Source: Cellulomonas sp. 73-92
GTDB lineage: Bacteria; Actinomycetota; Actinomycetes; Actinomycetales; Cellulomonadaceae
Direction of reading: 5' to 3'
NCBI RefSeq assembly: GCF_001898175.1
Contig: NZ_MKTH01000008.1
Location: 186,001 to 250,000 of the forward strand
DNA: 64,000 nt
The stretch's first letter is position 1. The number at the start of each line of letters is the position of its first letter. The translations under genes and the position numbers were made by a program. This document shows positions 1 through 9,209 of the stretch, piece by piece. The notes under the pieces are model-generated. The model did no database searches. It was not told the DNA's origin and saw nothing but the letters and a program-made list of their open reading frames with translations.

Positions 1-438
1 TGGCTCGACGACCGGTTCGGGCCGCGCCGCGTCATCGCCGTCTCGCTCGTCGTCCTCGTGCTGTCCGCGACCGCGATCTTCGTGCTCCACGCCAAGGGCC
101 GGACGGTCTTCTGGGTGGCCGGGCTCGTGCTCTCGGCGTGCGTCGGACCGGCGCAGTCCGCCAGCCGCGGCCTCCTCGCGCGGATGGCCGACGAGGGCCG
201 GGAGGCCGAGTCGTTCGGCCTGTACGCCACCACCGGGCGGGTCGCGACGTTCCTCGCGCCGGCGGCGTGGACCGTGGCGATCCGGTGGGGCGGCGACCAC
301 CAGTACTGGGGCATCCTCGGCATCGTCACGGTGCTCGTCGTCGGCCTCGTGCTGTTCCTCCTCGTGCGCTTCCCCGCCGGGCGGCGCGTCGACGGGCGGC
401 ACGACGTGACCGCGGCGGCGCAGCCCGAACTGGTGTAG
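1..438 (+). CDS. MFS transporter, UMF1 (Atg22-like) type, C-terminal part
   Basis: The reading frame is open from base 1, so the gene begins outside the window and the ATG at 58 is internal. About 145 codons remain and hold several hydrophobic membrane segments. The motifs GPAQSASRGLLARM and AESFGLYATTGR match the conserved GPxQAxSRS and EFFGLY signatures of the UMF1 branch of the major facilitator superfamily, which is related to vacuolar Atg22 effluxers. The substrate is unknown. A short polar tail ends the protein. The next gene starts 9 bases later on the same strand, so the two are probably co-transcribed. Confidence 0.8.
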   Translation, partial: WLDDRFGPRRVIAVSLVVLVLSATAIFVLHAKGRTVFWVAGLVLSACVGPAQSASRGLLARMADEGREAESFGLYATTGRVATFLAPAAWTVAIRWGGDHQYWGILGIVTVLVVGLVLFLLVRFPAGRRVDGRHDVTAAAQPELV

Positions 439-447
439 GCCTGTCCC

Positions 448-1452
448 GTGCGCACCGAGCCCGACGCCGGTCTGACCTGGGCCGACGACGACCACCTGCC
501 CGGGTTCGTCGTCGCACGCGCACCGGCCTCGCCCGTCGTCGCCGGGACGCGGGCGGCCTCGGTCGCGGCCGGCCGCTCGGACCCCGAGTACGCCCTCGTG
601 CGCCGCAAGGAGGTTCCCCGCCGCCCGCGCGGCGTCGTGGTGCACCTCCACGGCTACAACGACTACTTCTTCCAGGCCCACCTCGCCGCCGCGGTGGAGG
701 AGGCCGGCTGGGCCTTCCTCGCGCTGGACGCCCGGCGGGCCGGGCGCGCCTGGCGGCTCGGCGAGGTGCCGCACTACCAGGACGACCTGCGCGAGCAGGG
801 CACGGACCTCACCGCGGCCGTCACGGCCGCGCGGCTGCTGCACCCCGGCGTGCCCGTCGTCGTGCACGCGCACTCCACCGGGGGGCTCGTCGCCGCCCTG
901 TGGGCGCACGCCCATCGCGAGCGCGGCGGCATCGAGGGCCTCCTCCTCGACAGCCCGTTCCTCGGCGCCGGCTCGGTGTTCGCGCCCGTCGTGGGCGACG
1001 AGGTGCTGCGCGCCCTGGCGCGGCTGCGCCCGCTGACACCCCTGTCGAGCCGGCCGTCCGTGTACGCGACGCACCTGCTGGCGGCCAACGGCGGCCGGTG
1101 GGACTTCGACACGCGGCTCAAGCGGCCCGAGGGCGTCCCGGCGCGGGCCGGCTGGCTGTCGGCCGTGCGGCAGGGGCAGGCGCGTGTCGCCCGCGGCCTG
1201 GAGATCTCGTGCCCGGTGCTCGTCGCGCACTCCGACACCTCGGGGCCGGACCGCAACGAGAACCCCGACCTGGACCGGCAGGACATCGTGCTGGACGTGC
1301 GCACGCTCGCGCGCCTCGCGCCCGGCCTCGGCGCCGACGTCGACGTCCGCGTCATCGCCGGCGGCGTCCACGACCTGGCGCTGTCGGCCCCGGAGCCGCG
1401 CGCCGCCTACCTCGCGACCGTGACCGGGTTCCTCACCCGGATCGCGCCGTGA
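448..1452 (+). CDS. alpha/beta hydrolase (serine hydrolase, S33/lysophospholipase-like)
   Basis: A 334-residue protein from a GTG start. The oxyanion region HLHGYNDYFF (near residue 67), the nucleophile elbow HAHSTGG (Ser near residue 141, a relaxed form of GxSxG) and a late His in GGVHDLAL give the order expected of an alpha/beta hydrolase. The family includes lysophospholipases and monoacylglycerol lipases; the true substrate cannot be read from sequence. No signal peptide is seen, so it is probably cytoplasmic. Its stop overlaps the GTG of the following glycerophosphodiesterase (GTGA), which suggests translational coupling and a shared role in turning over lipid-derived esters. Confidence 0.8.
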   Translation: MRTEPDAGLTWADDDHLPGFVVARAPASPVVAGTRAASVAAGRSDPEYALVRRKEVPRRPRGVVVHLHGYNDYFFQAHLAAAVEEAGWAFLALDARRAGRAWRLGEVPHYQDDLREQGTDLTAAVTAARLLHPGVPVVVHAHSTGGLVAALWAHAHRERGGIEGLLLDSPFLGAGSVFAPVVGDEVLRALARLRPLTPLSSRPSVYATHLLAANGGRWDFDTRLKRPEGVPARAGWLSAVRQGQARVARGLEISCPVLVAHSDTSGPDRNENPDLDRQDIVLDVRTLARLAPGLGADVDVRVIAGGVHDLALSAPEPRAAYLATVTGFLTRIAP

Positions 1453-2204
1453 CCGGCTACCTCGACCCACCCTTCGCGGCGCTGGCGCACCGCGGGTTCT
1501 CGCGCGACGGGCTGGAGAACTCCCTGGCGGCGTTCGCCGCCGCGGTCGACCTGGGGTACCGGTACGTCGAGACGGACGCGCACGCCACGTCGGACGGCGT
1601 CGCCGTCGCGCTGCACGACGCCACGCTCGACCGCACCACCGACGGCCACGGCCGGGTGCGCGACCTCCCCTGGCGCGAGGTCCGCGCGGCACGCATCGGC
1701 GGTGTCGAGCCCGTGCCGCTGCTGGAGGACGTGCTCGGCTCGTTCCCCGACGTGCGCGTCAACATCGACGTCAAGGAGCCGGCGGGGATCTTCCCGGTGG
1801 CCGAGGTGATCGAGCGGACCCGCTCGCACGACCGCGTGCTCGTCGCCTCGTTCTCCGCCGCGCGCCGCCGGGCCACGCAGCGCCGGCTGAGCAGGCCGGT
1901 GGCGACATCGGCCGGCACGACCGAGATCGCCCGGTTCGCCCTCGACACGCGCCTCGGCCGCCCGGTGCGCTGGCTGGCCGAGCGGGTGGACTGCCTCCAG
2001 GTGCCGGCCACAGCCGGTCGACTGACCCTCGTCGACGAACGCACCGTCGACGCCGCGCACGCCGCCGGCCTCAAGGTCCACGTGTGGACCGTCAACGAGC
2101 CGGCCGAGATGGTCCGCCTCATCGACGTGGGCGTCGACGGGCTCATCTCCGACCGTGCGGACCTGCTGCGCACCGTCCTTCAGGAGCGGGGGATGTGGAC
2201 ATGA
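1449..2204 (+). CDS. glycerophosphodiester phosphodiesterase (first copy)
   Basis: A 251-residue protein. The ORF track starts this frame at 138, but the family domain begins at the GTG at 1449 (product VTGYLDPPFAALAHRGF), which overlaps the preceding stop. HRGFSRDGLENSLAAF, ETDAHATSDG and LHDATLDRTT are the catalytic and metal-binding motifs of GDPD enzymes (HRG, EN, the acidic pair, HD). The family hydrolyses deacylated phospholipid diesters to an alcohol and glycerol-3-phosphate. No signal peptide is present, so a cytoplasmic site is likely. Its stop overlaps the ATG of a second GDPD. Confidence 0.9.
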   Translation: MTGYLDPPFAALAHRGFSRDGLENSLAAFAAAVDLGYRYVETDAHATSDGVAVALHDATLDRTTDGHGRVRDLPWREVRAARIGGVEPVPLLEDVLGSFPDVRVNIDVKEPAGIFPVAEVIERTRSHDRVLVASFSAARRRATQRRLSRPVATSAGTTEIARFALDTRLGRPVRWLAERVDCLQVPATAGRLTLVDERTVDAAHAAGLKVHVWTVNEPAEMVRLIDVGVDGLISDRADLLRTVLQERGMWT

Positions 2205-2929
2205 GGGTCGTCGGGCACCGCGGCAACTCGGCGGTGGCGCCGCAGAACACGCTGGCGGCCTTCGAGGCCGCGTGGCGCGCGGGCGCCGACTGCGTCGAGA
2301 TGGACGTCCAGCTCACCGCCGACGGGCGCGTGGTGGTGATCCACGACGACACCGTCGACGCGACGACCGACGGCGCCGGGGCGGTGGCCGGTCTGACGCT
2401 CGAGGCCATCCGGGCGCTGGACGCCGGGTCGTGGTTCTCCCCCGCGTTCGCCGGCCAGCGCGTGCCCACGTTCGAAGAGGTCGTGGCGTTCCTGCGGCGG
2501 CGCGACATCGACCTCCTGCTCGAGCTGAAGGACGTCTGGTCGCCCGACGACGTCGCGCTGTGCACCGAGCCGCTGCTGGCCGCCGGGCTCGCCCCGCGCG
2601 TCGTCGTGCAGAGCTTCGAGGCCGTCACCGTCGGCGCGCTGCGCGACGCGGCCCCCGAGCTGCGCCGCGGCCTGCTGCTGGAGGCCGTCCCGCCCGACCT
2701 CGACGACCTGGCCGACGAGCTCGGCCTCGCCGCGGTCAACCCGGACGGTGCCCTGCTGGCCACCGACCCGACCTTCGTCGCGCGCCGGCACGCCGCCGGC
2801 CAGGAGGTCGCCGTCTGGACGCTCGACGAGCCCTGGGAGTGGCAGACCGCCGAGCGCCTCGGCGTCGACGCGGTGATCACGGACTGCCCCGACCGGCTGC
2901 GCGGCTGGCTCGTCGGGCGCGAGCCCTAG
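2201..2929 (+). CDS. glycerophosphodiester phosphodiesterase (second copy)
   Basis: A 242-residue protein starting at the ATG that overlaps the upstream stop (ATGA). It keeps the family motifs GHRGNSAVAPQNTLAAF, EMDVQLTADG and IHDDTVDATTDG, plus LLLELKD and the C-terminal VAVWTLDEP strand. It is the same length class as the first copy but clearly diverged, so it is not a recent duplication. The two may differ in preferred head group. The pair with the upstream hydrolase forms a compact three-gene lipid-catabolism cluster ending just before a convergent regulator gene. Confidence 0.9.
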   Translation: MRVVGHRGNSAVAPQNTLAAFEAAWRAGADCVEMDVQLTADGRVVVIHDDTVDATTDGAGAVAGLTLEAIRALDAGSWFSPAFAGQRVPTFEEVVAFLRRRDIDLLLELKDVWSPDDVALCTEPLLAAGLAPRVVVQSFEAVTVGALRDAAPELRRGLLLEAVPPDLDDLADELGLAAVNPDGALLATDPTFVARRHAAGQEVAVWTLDEPWEWQTAERLGVDAVITDCPDRLRGWLVGREP

Positions 2930-2935
2930 CCGGGT

Positions 2936-3892
2936 TCAGGCGGCGCGGGCCCGGAACGCCGACCGGTAGTCGCTCGGCGGCAGGCCGACCGCCCGGCCGA
3001 AGTGGTGCCGCAGCAGCGCCGCCGTGCCGAAGCCGCACTCCTGGGCGACGTCGTCGACCGGCAGGTCCGTCTCCTCCAGCAGCCGCCTCGCGTGCAGCAC
3101 CCGCTGCGCCGTCAGCCAGCGCATCGGCGTGGTGCCGGTCTCGTCGACGAACCGGCGGGCGAAGGTCCGGGGCGACAGCAGCGCCCGCGCCGCGAGCGAG
3201 TCGACGGTCAGCGGCTGCGCCAGGTGCTCGGTGGCCCACGCCAGCACGTGTCGCAGCGAGTCGTCCGTGCAGGCCGGCACGGGGTGCTCGATGAACTGCC
3301 GCTGCCCGCCGTCGCGCTGCGGCGGGACCACCATGCGCCGGGCCACGGCGTTGGCGACACCGCTGCCCAGCTCCCGGCGCACCAGGTGCAGGCAGGCGTC
3401 GATCCCGGCGGCCGTGCCGGCGCTCGTGATGACGTCGCCGTCGTCGACGAAGAGCACGTCCGCGTCCACGGTGACCCGCGGGAAGCGGCGGGCGAGCTCG
3501 GCCGCGTGGCGCCAGTGCGTGGTGACGGTGCGCCCGTCGAGGATGCCGGCGGCCGCCAGGACGAACGCGCCGGAGCAGACCGAGAGCAGCGTGGCCCCGC
3601 GCTCGTGGGCGGCGCGCAGCGCCGCGAGCACCTCGGGCGGGTACTCGTCGCGGATGGTCGTCGCGGGCACTGCCACCAGGTCGGCGCCCTCGAGCGCCTC
3701 CAGCCCGTCCTGGACCACGAGGTCGAGGCCGATCCCGGTGCGGATCCGCGCGCCGGGCCGCGCCGCCGCCACGCGGAAGTCGAACGCCGGGACGCCATCC
3801 TCGGTGCGGTCGATCCCGAAGACCTCGCACACGACGCCGAACTCGAACATCGCCAGCCCGTCGACGACGAGCGCGGTCACGCTGCGCAGCAT
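2936..3892 (-). CDS. GlxA-family AraC-type transcriptional regulator with DJ-1/PfpI domain
   Basis: About 318 residues. The N-terminal half is a DJ-1/PfpI-like domain (MLRSVTALVVDGLAMFEFG, then SVCSGAFVLAAAGILDG near its centre). The C-terminal third is a double helix-turn-helix AraC domain (LAARALLSPRTFARRF and VAQECGFGTAALLRHHF). Such proteins sense a ligand through the inactive amidotransferase-like fold and act on nearby promoters; the target is unknown. The track start (GTG at 3946) adds 18 residues that do not resemble the family. ATG 3892 aligns with family starts and sits 5 bases after a TACCGT -10 box, suggesting a leaderless start. Confidence 0.85.
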   Translation of the reverse strand: MLRSVTALVVDGLAMFEFGVVCEVFGIDRTEDGVPAFDFRVAAARPGARIRTGIGLDLVVQDGLEALEGADLVAVPATTIRDEYPPEVLAALRAAHERGATLLSVCSGAFVLAAAGILDGRTVTTHWRHAAELARRFPRVTVDADVLFVDDGDVITSAGTAAGIDACLHLVRRELGSGVANAVARRMVVPPQRDGGQRQFIEHPVPACTDDSLRHVLAWATEHLAQPLTVDSLAARALLSPRTFARRFVDETGTTPMRWLTAQRVLHARRLLEETDLPVDDVAQECGFGTAALLRHHFGRAVGLPPSDYRSAFRARAA

Positions 3893-3981
3893 GCAGCACG
3901 GTAACGCCGTTGGCAGGATCTTGTCGACCATCGACATTGCTGCCACTCGTCAGCGCGGTCCCCGGAGCGCAGCGTGAGGGC

Positions 3982-4284
3982 ATGGACACGCTCGCCCGCC
4001 TCGTCGTCGCCGCCCTTGTCGTGCTCCCGCTCGTCTGGCTCGTCATGCGCGACCCCGACCGGGCGCGGCCGACGGCCCGGCGCGCGGCCGGGGCGCGCGG
4101 CGCCGGCCCGGACGACGCGGACGAGCGCCGCCTGGCGGCCGACCTCGCCGCGCTCGCCGACCGCGGCCGGACGGCTCAGCCGCCCGGTGTCGCGGTCGGC
4201 GTCGGGGTGGGCGCGCCCAGCCGGTTCTCGGCCGACAGCGCGTCCTGCACCGCCTGGTCGAGCCGGTTCTGGGCGGCGCCGTAG
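3982..4284 (+). CDS. small hypothetical membrane protein, C-terminus antisense to UPF0182 gene
   Basis: A possible 100-residue protein starting at an ATG preceded by GTGAGGG. Residues 3-22 (TLARLVVAALVVLPLVWLVM) look like one membrane helix, followed by an Arg/Ala-rich basic stretch. I recognise no family. The last 36 or so codons run over the 3' end of the convergent UPF0182 gene and read like its antisense, which weakens the case for the C-terminus. The Shine-Dalgarno motif and plausible signal-anchor are the only positive evidence. Confidence 0.35.
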   Translation: MDTLARLVVAALVVLPLVWLVMRDPDRARPTARRAAGARGAGPDDADERRLAADLAALADRGRTAQPPGVAVGVGVGAPSRFSADSASCTAWSSRFWAAP

Positions 4285-7214
4285 GCGGCGAAGTCGCCGT
4301 TCTTGAGCGCCTGGTCGCTGTCCTTCATCGCCTGGCTGGCGCGCTGCAGCGCGTCCGCGAGCTCGGCCCGCGGGTCGCCCGACGTGGTGGTCGGCGTCGG
4401 GGTCGGGCCCGTCGTCGGACCGGCGCTGGGCGTCGAGCCGGTCCCCCCGGTGCCGCCGGTGGCGGGCTGCGTCTCGCCCTGCGTCCCGGCATCGCCGGCG
4501 GTGGCACCCGAGCTGCCGCCGAACACCTGGTTCAGCGCGTCGTCGAGCGTCCCGGCGAAGCCCACCTTGTCCCCGAACGAGACCAGCACGCGCTGCAGGA
4601 GCGGGTAGGTCGAGCCCGACGACGCCTGCAGGTACACCGGCTGCACGTAGAGCAGGCCGCCGCCGACCGGCAGGGTGAGCAGGTTGCCGCGGAGCACCGT
4701 GGAGCCGTGCTGGTCGAGGATCGCCAGCTCGTCCTGCGCCGTGGTGTCCGACTTGAAGTTGGCCACGGCCTGGTTCGGCCCTGGCACGGTCGAGTCCCGC
4801 GGCAGCGTCAGCAGCCGCAGCTTGCCGTAGTCGGCCGCCGGTTGGCCGGCCATGTCACCGGCCTCCGAGTCCACCGCCAGGTAGCCCGTCAGCACGTTGC
4901 GCGCGTTGGAGCCGATCGGGATGTACGTCGACATCAGCGAGAACTGCGCCTGGGGCTGGTCGGGCATCCGCAGCGTCAGGTAGTACGGCGGCTGCTTGAC
5001 CGTGTCGTTGTTCTGCACCGGGTCGCTCGGGGTGTCCCAGAAGTCGTTGCCGGTGAAGAACTGCGCCGCGTCGGTGACGTGGTACTTGCCGAGCAGCGTG
5101 CGCTGCACCTTGAAGAGGTCCTCGGGGTAGCGCATGTGGCTCATGAGGGCACCGCTGATGTCCGACATCGGCTTGATCGACGCCGGGAAGACACCCTCCC
5201 ACGCCTTGAGCACCGGGTCGCTCGGGTCCCAGGCGTAGAGGTCGACGTGGCCGTCGTAGGCGTCGACGGTCGCCTTGACCGAGTTGCGGATGTAGTTGAC
5301 CGTCTTGGACCCCAGCGGCTGGATCGTCGTCGACGTCGCGGTGAGGGAGTCGGTCGTCGCGTCCACGAGCGACTCGCTGGCCGAGTACGGGTACTGGTCG
5401 CTCGTCGTGTAGCCGTCGATGATCCACTTCACCCGGCCGTCGATGACCGCCGGGTACACCCGACCGTCGAGCTCGAGGTACGGCGCCACCTTCTGCACGC
5501 GGTCGCGCGGGTCGCGGTCGTAGAGGATCTGCGAGTCCGCGCTGACCGAGCTGGAGAAGAGGATCTGCTCGTCGCCGAACTTCAGCGTGTACATCAGCTT
5601 GTTCCACGCGCTGCCGATGCTCGGCCCCGCGGAGACCTGCTGGGTGGGGAACCGGGTCGTCTGCGCGCCGCTGCCGTTGGGTGCCGCGTCGTCGGGGTAG
5701 TCGAACTCCTCGCCCGCCGACCCGGCGGGGCCGCCGACGATCGAGTAGCTCGGCGACTCGTGGCCGAAGTAGATGCGCGGCTCGTAGGCGCCGAGCCCGC
5801 CGGTCGACGGGATGCCGCTCTCCCAGAACGCCGGCGCGCCGTTGGCGCCCCGCGTGTTGCCGTAGGCCGCCACGACCCCGTAGCCGTGGGTGTAGATGAG
5901 GTGCTGGTTCACCCAGTTCTTCTGCGAGTCGGCGAGGTTGTCCACGTTGATCTCGCGCGCCGCGATGACCGTGTCACGGCTCTGCCCGGCCACCGTGTAG
6001 CGGTCCACCGACAGCGTGTCGGGGAAGTCGTAGAAGCCGCGGATCTGCTGGAGCTGGCGGAAGGAGGGCGCGACGATCTGAGGGTCGAGCAGCCGGATGG
6101 AGGCGGTGGTGGTGGCGTCCTGGCGCAGCTGGCCCGCGGTCGCGGTGGTGACGGCGGGGTACGCCGTGACGTCGATGTTCGTCAGGCCGTAGGCCTGGCG
6201 GGTGGCGTCGATGTTTCGCTGGATGTACGACGCCTCCTTGGCCTGCTGGTTGGGCTGCACCTGGAAGCGCTGCACGATCGCCGGGTAGATGCCGCCGACC
6301 ACGACGGCCGACAGGATCATGAGCCCGACGCCGATGGCCGGCAGCCGCCAGTTGGCGACGAACGCGTTGACGACGAACGCCACGGCGACGACGAGCGCCG
6401 CGACCGCGAGGATCGCCTTCGACGGGATGACCGCGTGCACGTCCGTGAACGACGCGCCGGAGAACTCGACGCGGTCGTTGGCCGCGGTGCTCTTCATCAG
6501 CGTCGAGTACCGGTCCATCCAGTAGCTCGCCGCGATGAGGAGCATGAGCACCGCGCCCAGCACCGACAGGTGCCGGCGCGCCTGCACCGTGGTGCGGTTG
6601 CCCTTGGCGGACCCGCCGATGCGCAGCCCGCCGTACAGGTAGTGCGTCGCGACGGCGCCGACGATCGACAGCACCGTCGCGGTCATGAGGAACGAGACCA
6701 CGAAGCGCAGCAGCGGCAGCGTGAACATGTAGAAGCCCAGGTCCACGTGGAACTGGGGGTCGGTCTGGCCGACGTGCTGGCGGTGCAGGAACAGCTGCAC
6801 GGTCTGCCAGCGCTGGGCCGCGGCGCCCCCGCCGAACAGCCCGAGGACCAGGGGCCCGACGACCATGACGAGCCGCCGCAGCGGCTCGATCGCCTCGCGG
6901 TACTGGTCGAGGTTGGCCTGCTCGGTCGAGCTCGGCGCGTACACCGGCCGCGAGCGGTACGCGTACTGCAGGCTCGCCGCGACGGCGCCGGCCATGATGA
7001 GGAAGCCGAGGACGAAGAGCACGACGCGCGTGCCCCACTGCGTCCACAGCACGCGGCTGAAGCCGAGCTGGTCGAACCACAGCACCTGGGTCCACAGCTG
7101 GGACAGCACCAGCAGCCCGACGACGAGCACCACGATCGTGACGATCGTCGGGATGAGGGGACCGCGGCGGCGCCGCGCCAGGGGGCGCGGCCGGGAGCTT
7201 TCGGCGGAAGTCAC
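4176..7214 (-). CDS. UPF0182 family large membrane protein
   Basis: A 1012-residue protein matching the UPF0182 family (Rv3193c-like) in length and layout: a short basic N-terminus, about seven membrane helices in roughly the first 320 residues (for example TIVTIVVLVVGLLVLSQLW), a large extracytoplasmic domain, and a low-complexity Gly/Thr/Pro linker before an Ala-rich C-terminal helix. The track extends to 7670, but family similarity begins at the GTG at 7214, which has GAGGA just upstream. Function is unknown. It is divergent from the PPA1309-family gene with about 100 bp between them, an arrangement conserved in actinobacteria. Confidence 0.9.
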   Translation of the reverse strand: MTSAESSRPRPLARRRRGPLIPTIVTIVVLVVGLLVLSQLWTQVLWFDQLGFSRVLWTQWGTRVVLFVLGFLIMAGAVAASLQYAYRSRPVYAPSSTEQANLDQYREAIEPLRRLVMVVGPLVLGLFGGGAAAQRWQTVQLFLHRQHVGQTDPQFHVDLGFYMFTLPLLRFVVSFLMTATVLSIVGAVATHYLYGGLRIGGSAKGNRTTVQARRHLSVLGAVLMLLIAASYWMDRYSTLMKSTAANDRVEFSGASFTDVHAVIPSKAILAVAALVVAVAFVVNAFVANWRLPAIGVGLMILSAVVVGGIYPAIVQRFQVQPNQQAKEASYIQRNIDATRQAYGLTNIDVTAYPAVTTATAGQLRQDATTTASIRLLDPQIVAPSFRQLQQIRGFYDFPDTLSVDRYTVAGQSRDTVIAAREINVDNLADSQKNWVNQHLIYTHGYGVVAAYGNTRGANGAPAFWESGIPSTGGLGAYEPRIYFGHESPSYSIVGGPAGSAGEEFDYPDDAAPNGSGAQTTRFPTQQVSAGPSIGSAWNKLMYTLKFGDEQILFSSSVSADSQILYDRDPRDRVQKVAPYLELDGRVYPAVIDGRVKWIIDGYTTSDQYPYSASESLVDATTDSLTATSTTIQPLGSKTVNYIRNSVKATVDAYDGHVDLYAWDPSDPVLKAWEGVFPASIKPMSDISGALMSHMRYPEDLFKVQRTLLGKYHVTDAAQFFTGNDFWDTPSDPVQNNDTVKQPPYYLTLRMPDQPQAQFSLMSTYIPIGSNARNVLTGYLAVDSEAGDMAGQPAADYGKLRLLTLPRDSTVPGPNQAVANFKSDTTAQDELAILDQHGSTVLRGNLLTLPVGGGLLYVQPVYLQASSGSTYPLLQRVLVSFGDKVGFAGTLDDALNQVFGGSSGATAGDAGTQGETQPATGGTGGTGSTPSAGPTTGPTPTPTTTSGDPRAELADALQRASQAMKDSDQALKNGDFAAYGAAQNRLDQAVQDALSAENRLGAPTPTPTATPGG

Positions 7215-7317
7215 TGTTCCTCGTCGTCGTCGGTTGGGCAGAACGCCTGCTGGGCCGGTCGTCGGGACAACGCCGGGCCCGCGCCCCAGGTTCCCACAGG
7301 GATGGGAGCATGACGGC

Positions 7318-7872
7318 ATGCAACCCGGTCCCGACTCGCCCGAGGCGACCGCCGCCCTCGCCTTCGCCGTCCAGGAGGTCGAGCGGCACGTCGCCGCGGC
7401 CGGCTGGGACGGGCCCGTCCGCGTGTTCGCGCTCGTGCGGACGTCGGTCGCGCTGGCGGCCGAGCCGTCGCTCGCCGACCAGATGACGCCCGACGTCCTG
7501 GAGGCCGCCCGGACCACGCCGTGGCACCTGACGTCCGTGGAGCAGGAGGGGCTGCCCCAGGCGGAGGACCTCGAGGAGCTGCTCGCCGGCCTCGGCTGGC
7601 CGGACACCGTCGACGGCGTCGTGGTGACCGTCGAGCGGATCGTGCTGCCGACGGCCGCGGAGGACGCCATGCCCGCGGACCCCGACGAGGCGCTGAGCTA
7701 CCTCATGGGCCACCCGGACCGCTCGGACGTGCGGCTGGCGGTCGGGGTGCTGCGCGGCGGCGGCTCGTGGTGCGCCGCGCGCACGCGCGCGTTCGACGCC
7801 GACGACCAGGTCGCCCAGGGCCCGACGATGGTGCCCGGGCTCGTCGACGCGGTCCGCGCGACCCTCCAGTAG
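7318..7872 (+). CDS. PPA1309 family protein
   Basis: A 184-residue soluble protein with no known function. It is recognised by its overall pattern (FALVRTSVALAAEPSLAD, LGWPDTVDGVVVTVERIV and the late LRGGGSWCAARTRAF) and by its position between UPF0182 and YlbL genes. The ATG at 7318 is preceded by GGGAG at good spacing; the track's earlier ATG lies inside the divergent gene. The protein ends 4 bases before the convergent YlbL-like protease gene. Confidence 0.85.
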   Translation: MQPGPDSPEATAALAFAVQEVERHVAAAGWDGPVRVFALVRTSVALAAEPSLADQMTPDVLEAARTTPWHLTSVEQEGLPQAEDLEELLAGLGWPDTVDGVVVTVERIVLPTAAEDAMPADPDEALSYLMGHPDRSDVRLAVGVLRGGGSWCAARTRAFDADDQVAQGPTMVPGLVDAVRATLQ

Positions 7873-7876
7873 CGAC

Positions 7877-9049
7877 TCAGCCGCAGGTCGGCAGGCTGCT
7901 GCCGGTCCCCTTGCCGATCGCCGTCACCGCGGCGACGGCGTCGTGCAGCGTCGCGACCGCGACGACGCGCAGCCCGGCCGGCACGTGCCCGGTGACGTCG
8001 CCGCAGTTCGCCTTCGGGGCGAGGAACCACGTCGCCCCGTCGCGCAGGGCGCCGGCCATCTTCTGCCGGATGCCGCCGATCGGGCCGACCGCGCCCGTGA
8101 CGTCGATCGTCCCGGTGCCGGCGATGCGCTGGCCGTTGGTCTCGTCGGCCGGTGTCAGCCGGTCGACGATCCCGAGCGCGAACATCATCCCGGCGCTCGG
8201 GCCGCCGATGCCGTCGATCTGGATCTTCACGTCGATCGGGAAGGTGAACGTCGGGTCGATGAAGACGCCGATGAGGGCGCCGCTGCCGTCGGACCGCGTC
8301 CCGGTGACGACCGGCACGTCCATCCCGGTCCCACCGCGCGTGATCCCGAGGGTGATCGTCGCCCCGGGCTTGACCTTCCCGAGGGTGGTGACGAGCGCCT
8401 GGTAGTCGCCGAGCTTCGTGCCGTCGATCGCCGTCAGGACGTCGCCCGCCTTGAGCTTGCCCGCGGCGTCGGTGCCGCCCGTGGTCCCCGCGACGGTGAG
8501 CGTCGCCGGCACGGTGTAGCCGAGCTCGGTCAGGGCGGCGACCGTCGCGTTCTCCTGCGACGACGTCATCTCCTGGTTGTTGAGGTCGTTGAGCTGCTGC
8601 TGGGTCTGCCCCGGCGGGACGAGCTCCTCCGTGGGCACCACCAGGTCGCTGCGGGACAGCCAGGCGCGCACGACGTTCGCCACCGACGAGGGGAAGCCCG
8701 GCGTGCCGGTGGCCGAGACGGTGGTCAGCCGCAGCTGGCCGGTCGTCGGGTACGTCGTCGCGCCCTTGATCGTGATGAGCGGCGTGCCGTTCTGCTCGCC
8801 GAGGACGTCCGCGGTCGGGCCGGGCATCTGCACCGCGTACGGCGCGGGGAGCACGACGAGCCCCGCGAGCAGCAGCGACGTGGCGAGCATGCCGCCCGCG
8901 AGCAGCGCGGACCGTGGGCCGGGCCGGGGCGGGAGGATCGCCTCGGGCTGCTCGGGCGCCGCGGGCTGGGCCGCGGACGAGCCGGGTTGCTCGGGGGCCG
9001 GGCCGGGCTGCTCGGAAGGCGCTGCCGGGGAGGGTGGGCTGGCGTGCAC
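7877..9049 (-). CDS. YlbL-type PDZ and Lon-like (S16) serine protease
   Basis: A 390-residue membrane-anchored protease. After a Pro/Ala/Gln-rich cytoplasmic N-terminus, one helix (SALLAGGMLATSLLLAGLVV) spans the membrane. A PDZ domain follows (KLKAGDVLTAIDG), then a Lon-type catalytic domain with the Ser in IGGPSAGMMFALG and the Lys in GGIRQKMAGA, giving the Ser-Lys dyad. Homologues (Bacillus YlbL, Rv3194c) are thought to act in envelope stress and substrate clearance. The start is GTG at 9049. A GATGAT box 6 bases upstream would fit a leaderless start, though it is a weak -10. Confidence 0.9.
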   Translation of the reverse strand: MHASPPSPAAPSEQPGPAPEQPGSSAAQPAAPEQPEAILPPRPGPRSALLAGGMLATSLLLAGLVVLPAPYAVQMPGPTADVLGEQNGTPLITIKGATTYPTTGQLRLTTVSATGTPGFPSSVANVVRAWLSRSDLVVPTEELVPPGQTQQQLNDLNNQEMTSSQENATVAALTELGYTVPATLTVAGTTGGTDAAGKLKAGDVLTAIDGTKLGDYQALVTTLGKVKPGATITLGITRGGTGMDVPVVTGTRSDGSGALIGVFIDPTFTFPIDVKIQIDGIGGPSAGMMFALGIVDRLTPADETNGQRIAGTGTIDVTGAVGPIGGIRQKMAGALRDGATWFLAPKANCGDVTGHVPAGLRVVAVATLHDAVAAVTAIGKGTGSSLPTCG

Positions 9050-9209
9050 CCGCCGATCATCGCGCAGCTCGCTGGGAGCGCGTTGTGACGCCCGCGGCGA
9101 TGCCCGCCCGCTGCGCCGTGAGCGAACCCGCCCACCGGGCCGGCGCCGGCGGGCATCCGGGGGCCAGGTCGGTCGTTACCGTGGTCGGACCGACCTCGAG
9201 GAGTTCGCC

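Noticed and set aside
138-1448. N-terminal extension of the first GDPD ORF
   Set aside because: Runs out of frame over the MFS and hydrolase genes; the GDPD domain starts at 1449.
4707-7313. 868-aa plus-strand ORF
   Set aside because: Full antisense shadow of the UPF0182 gene; composition is Arg/Val/Asp-rich GC shadow with no domain.
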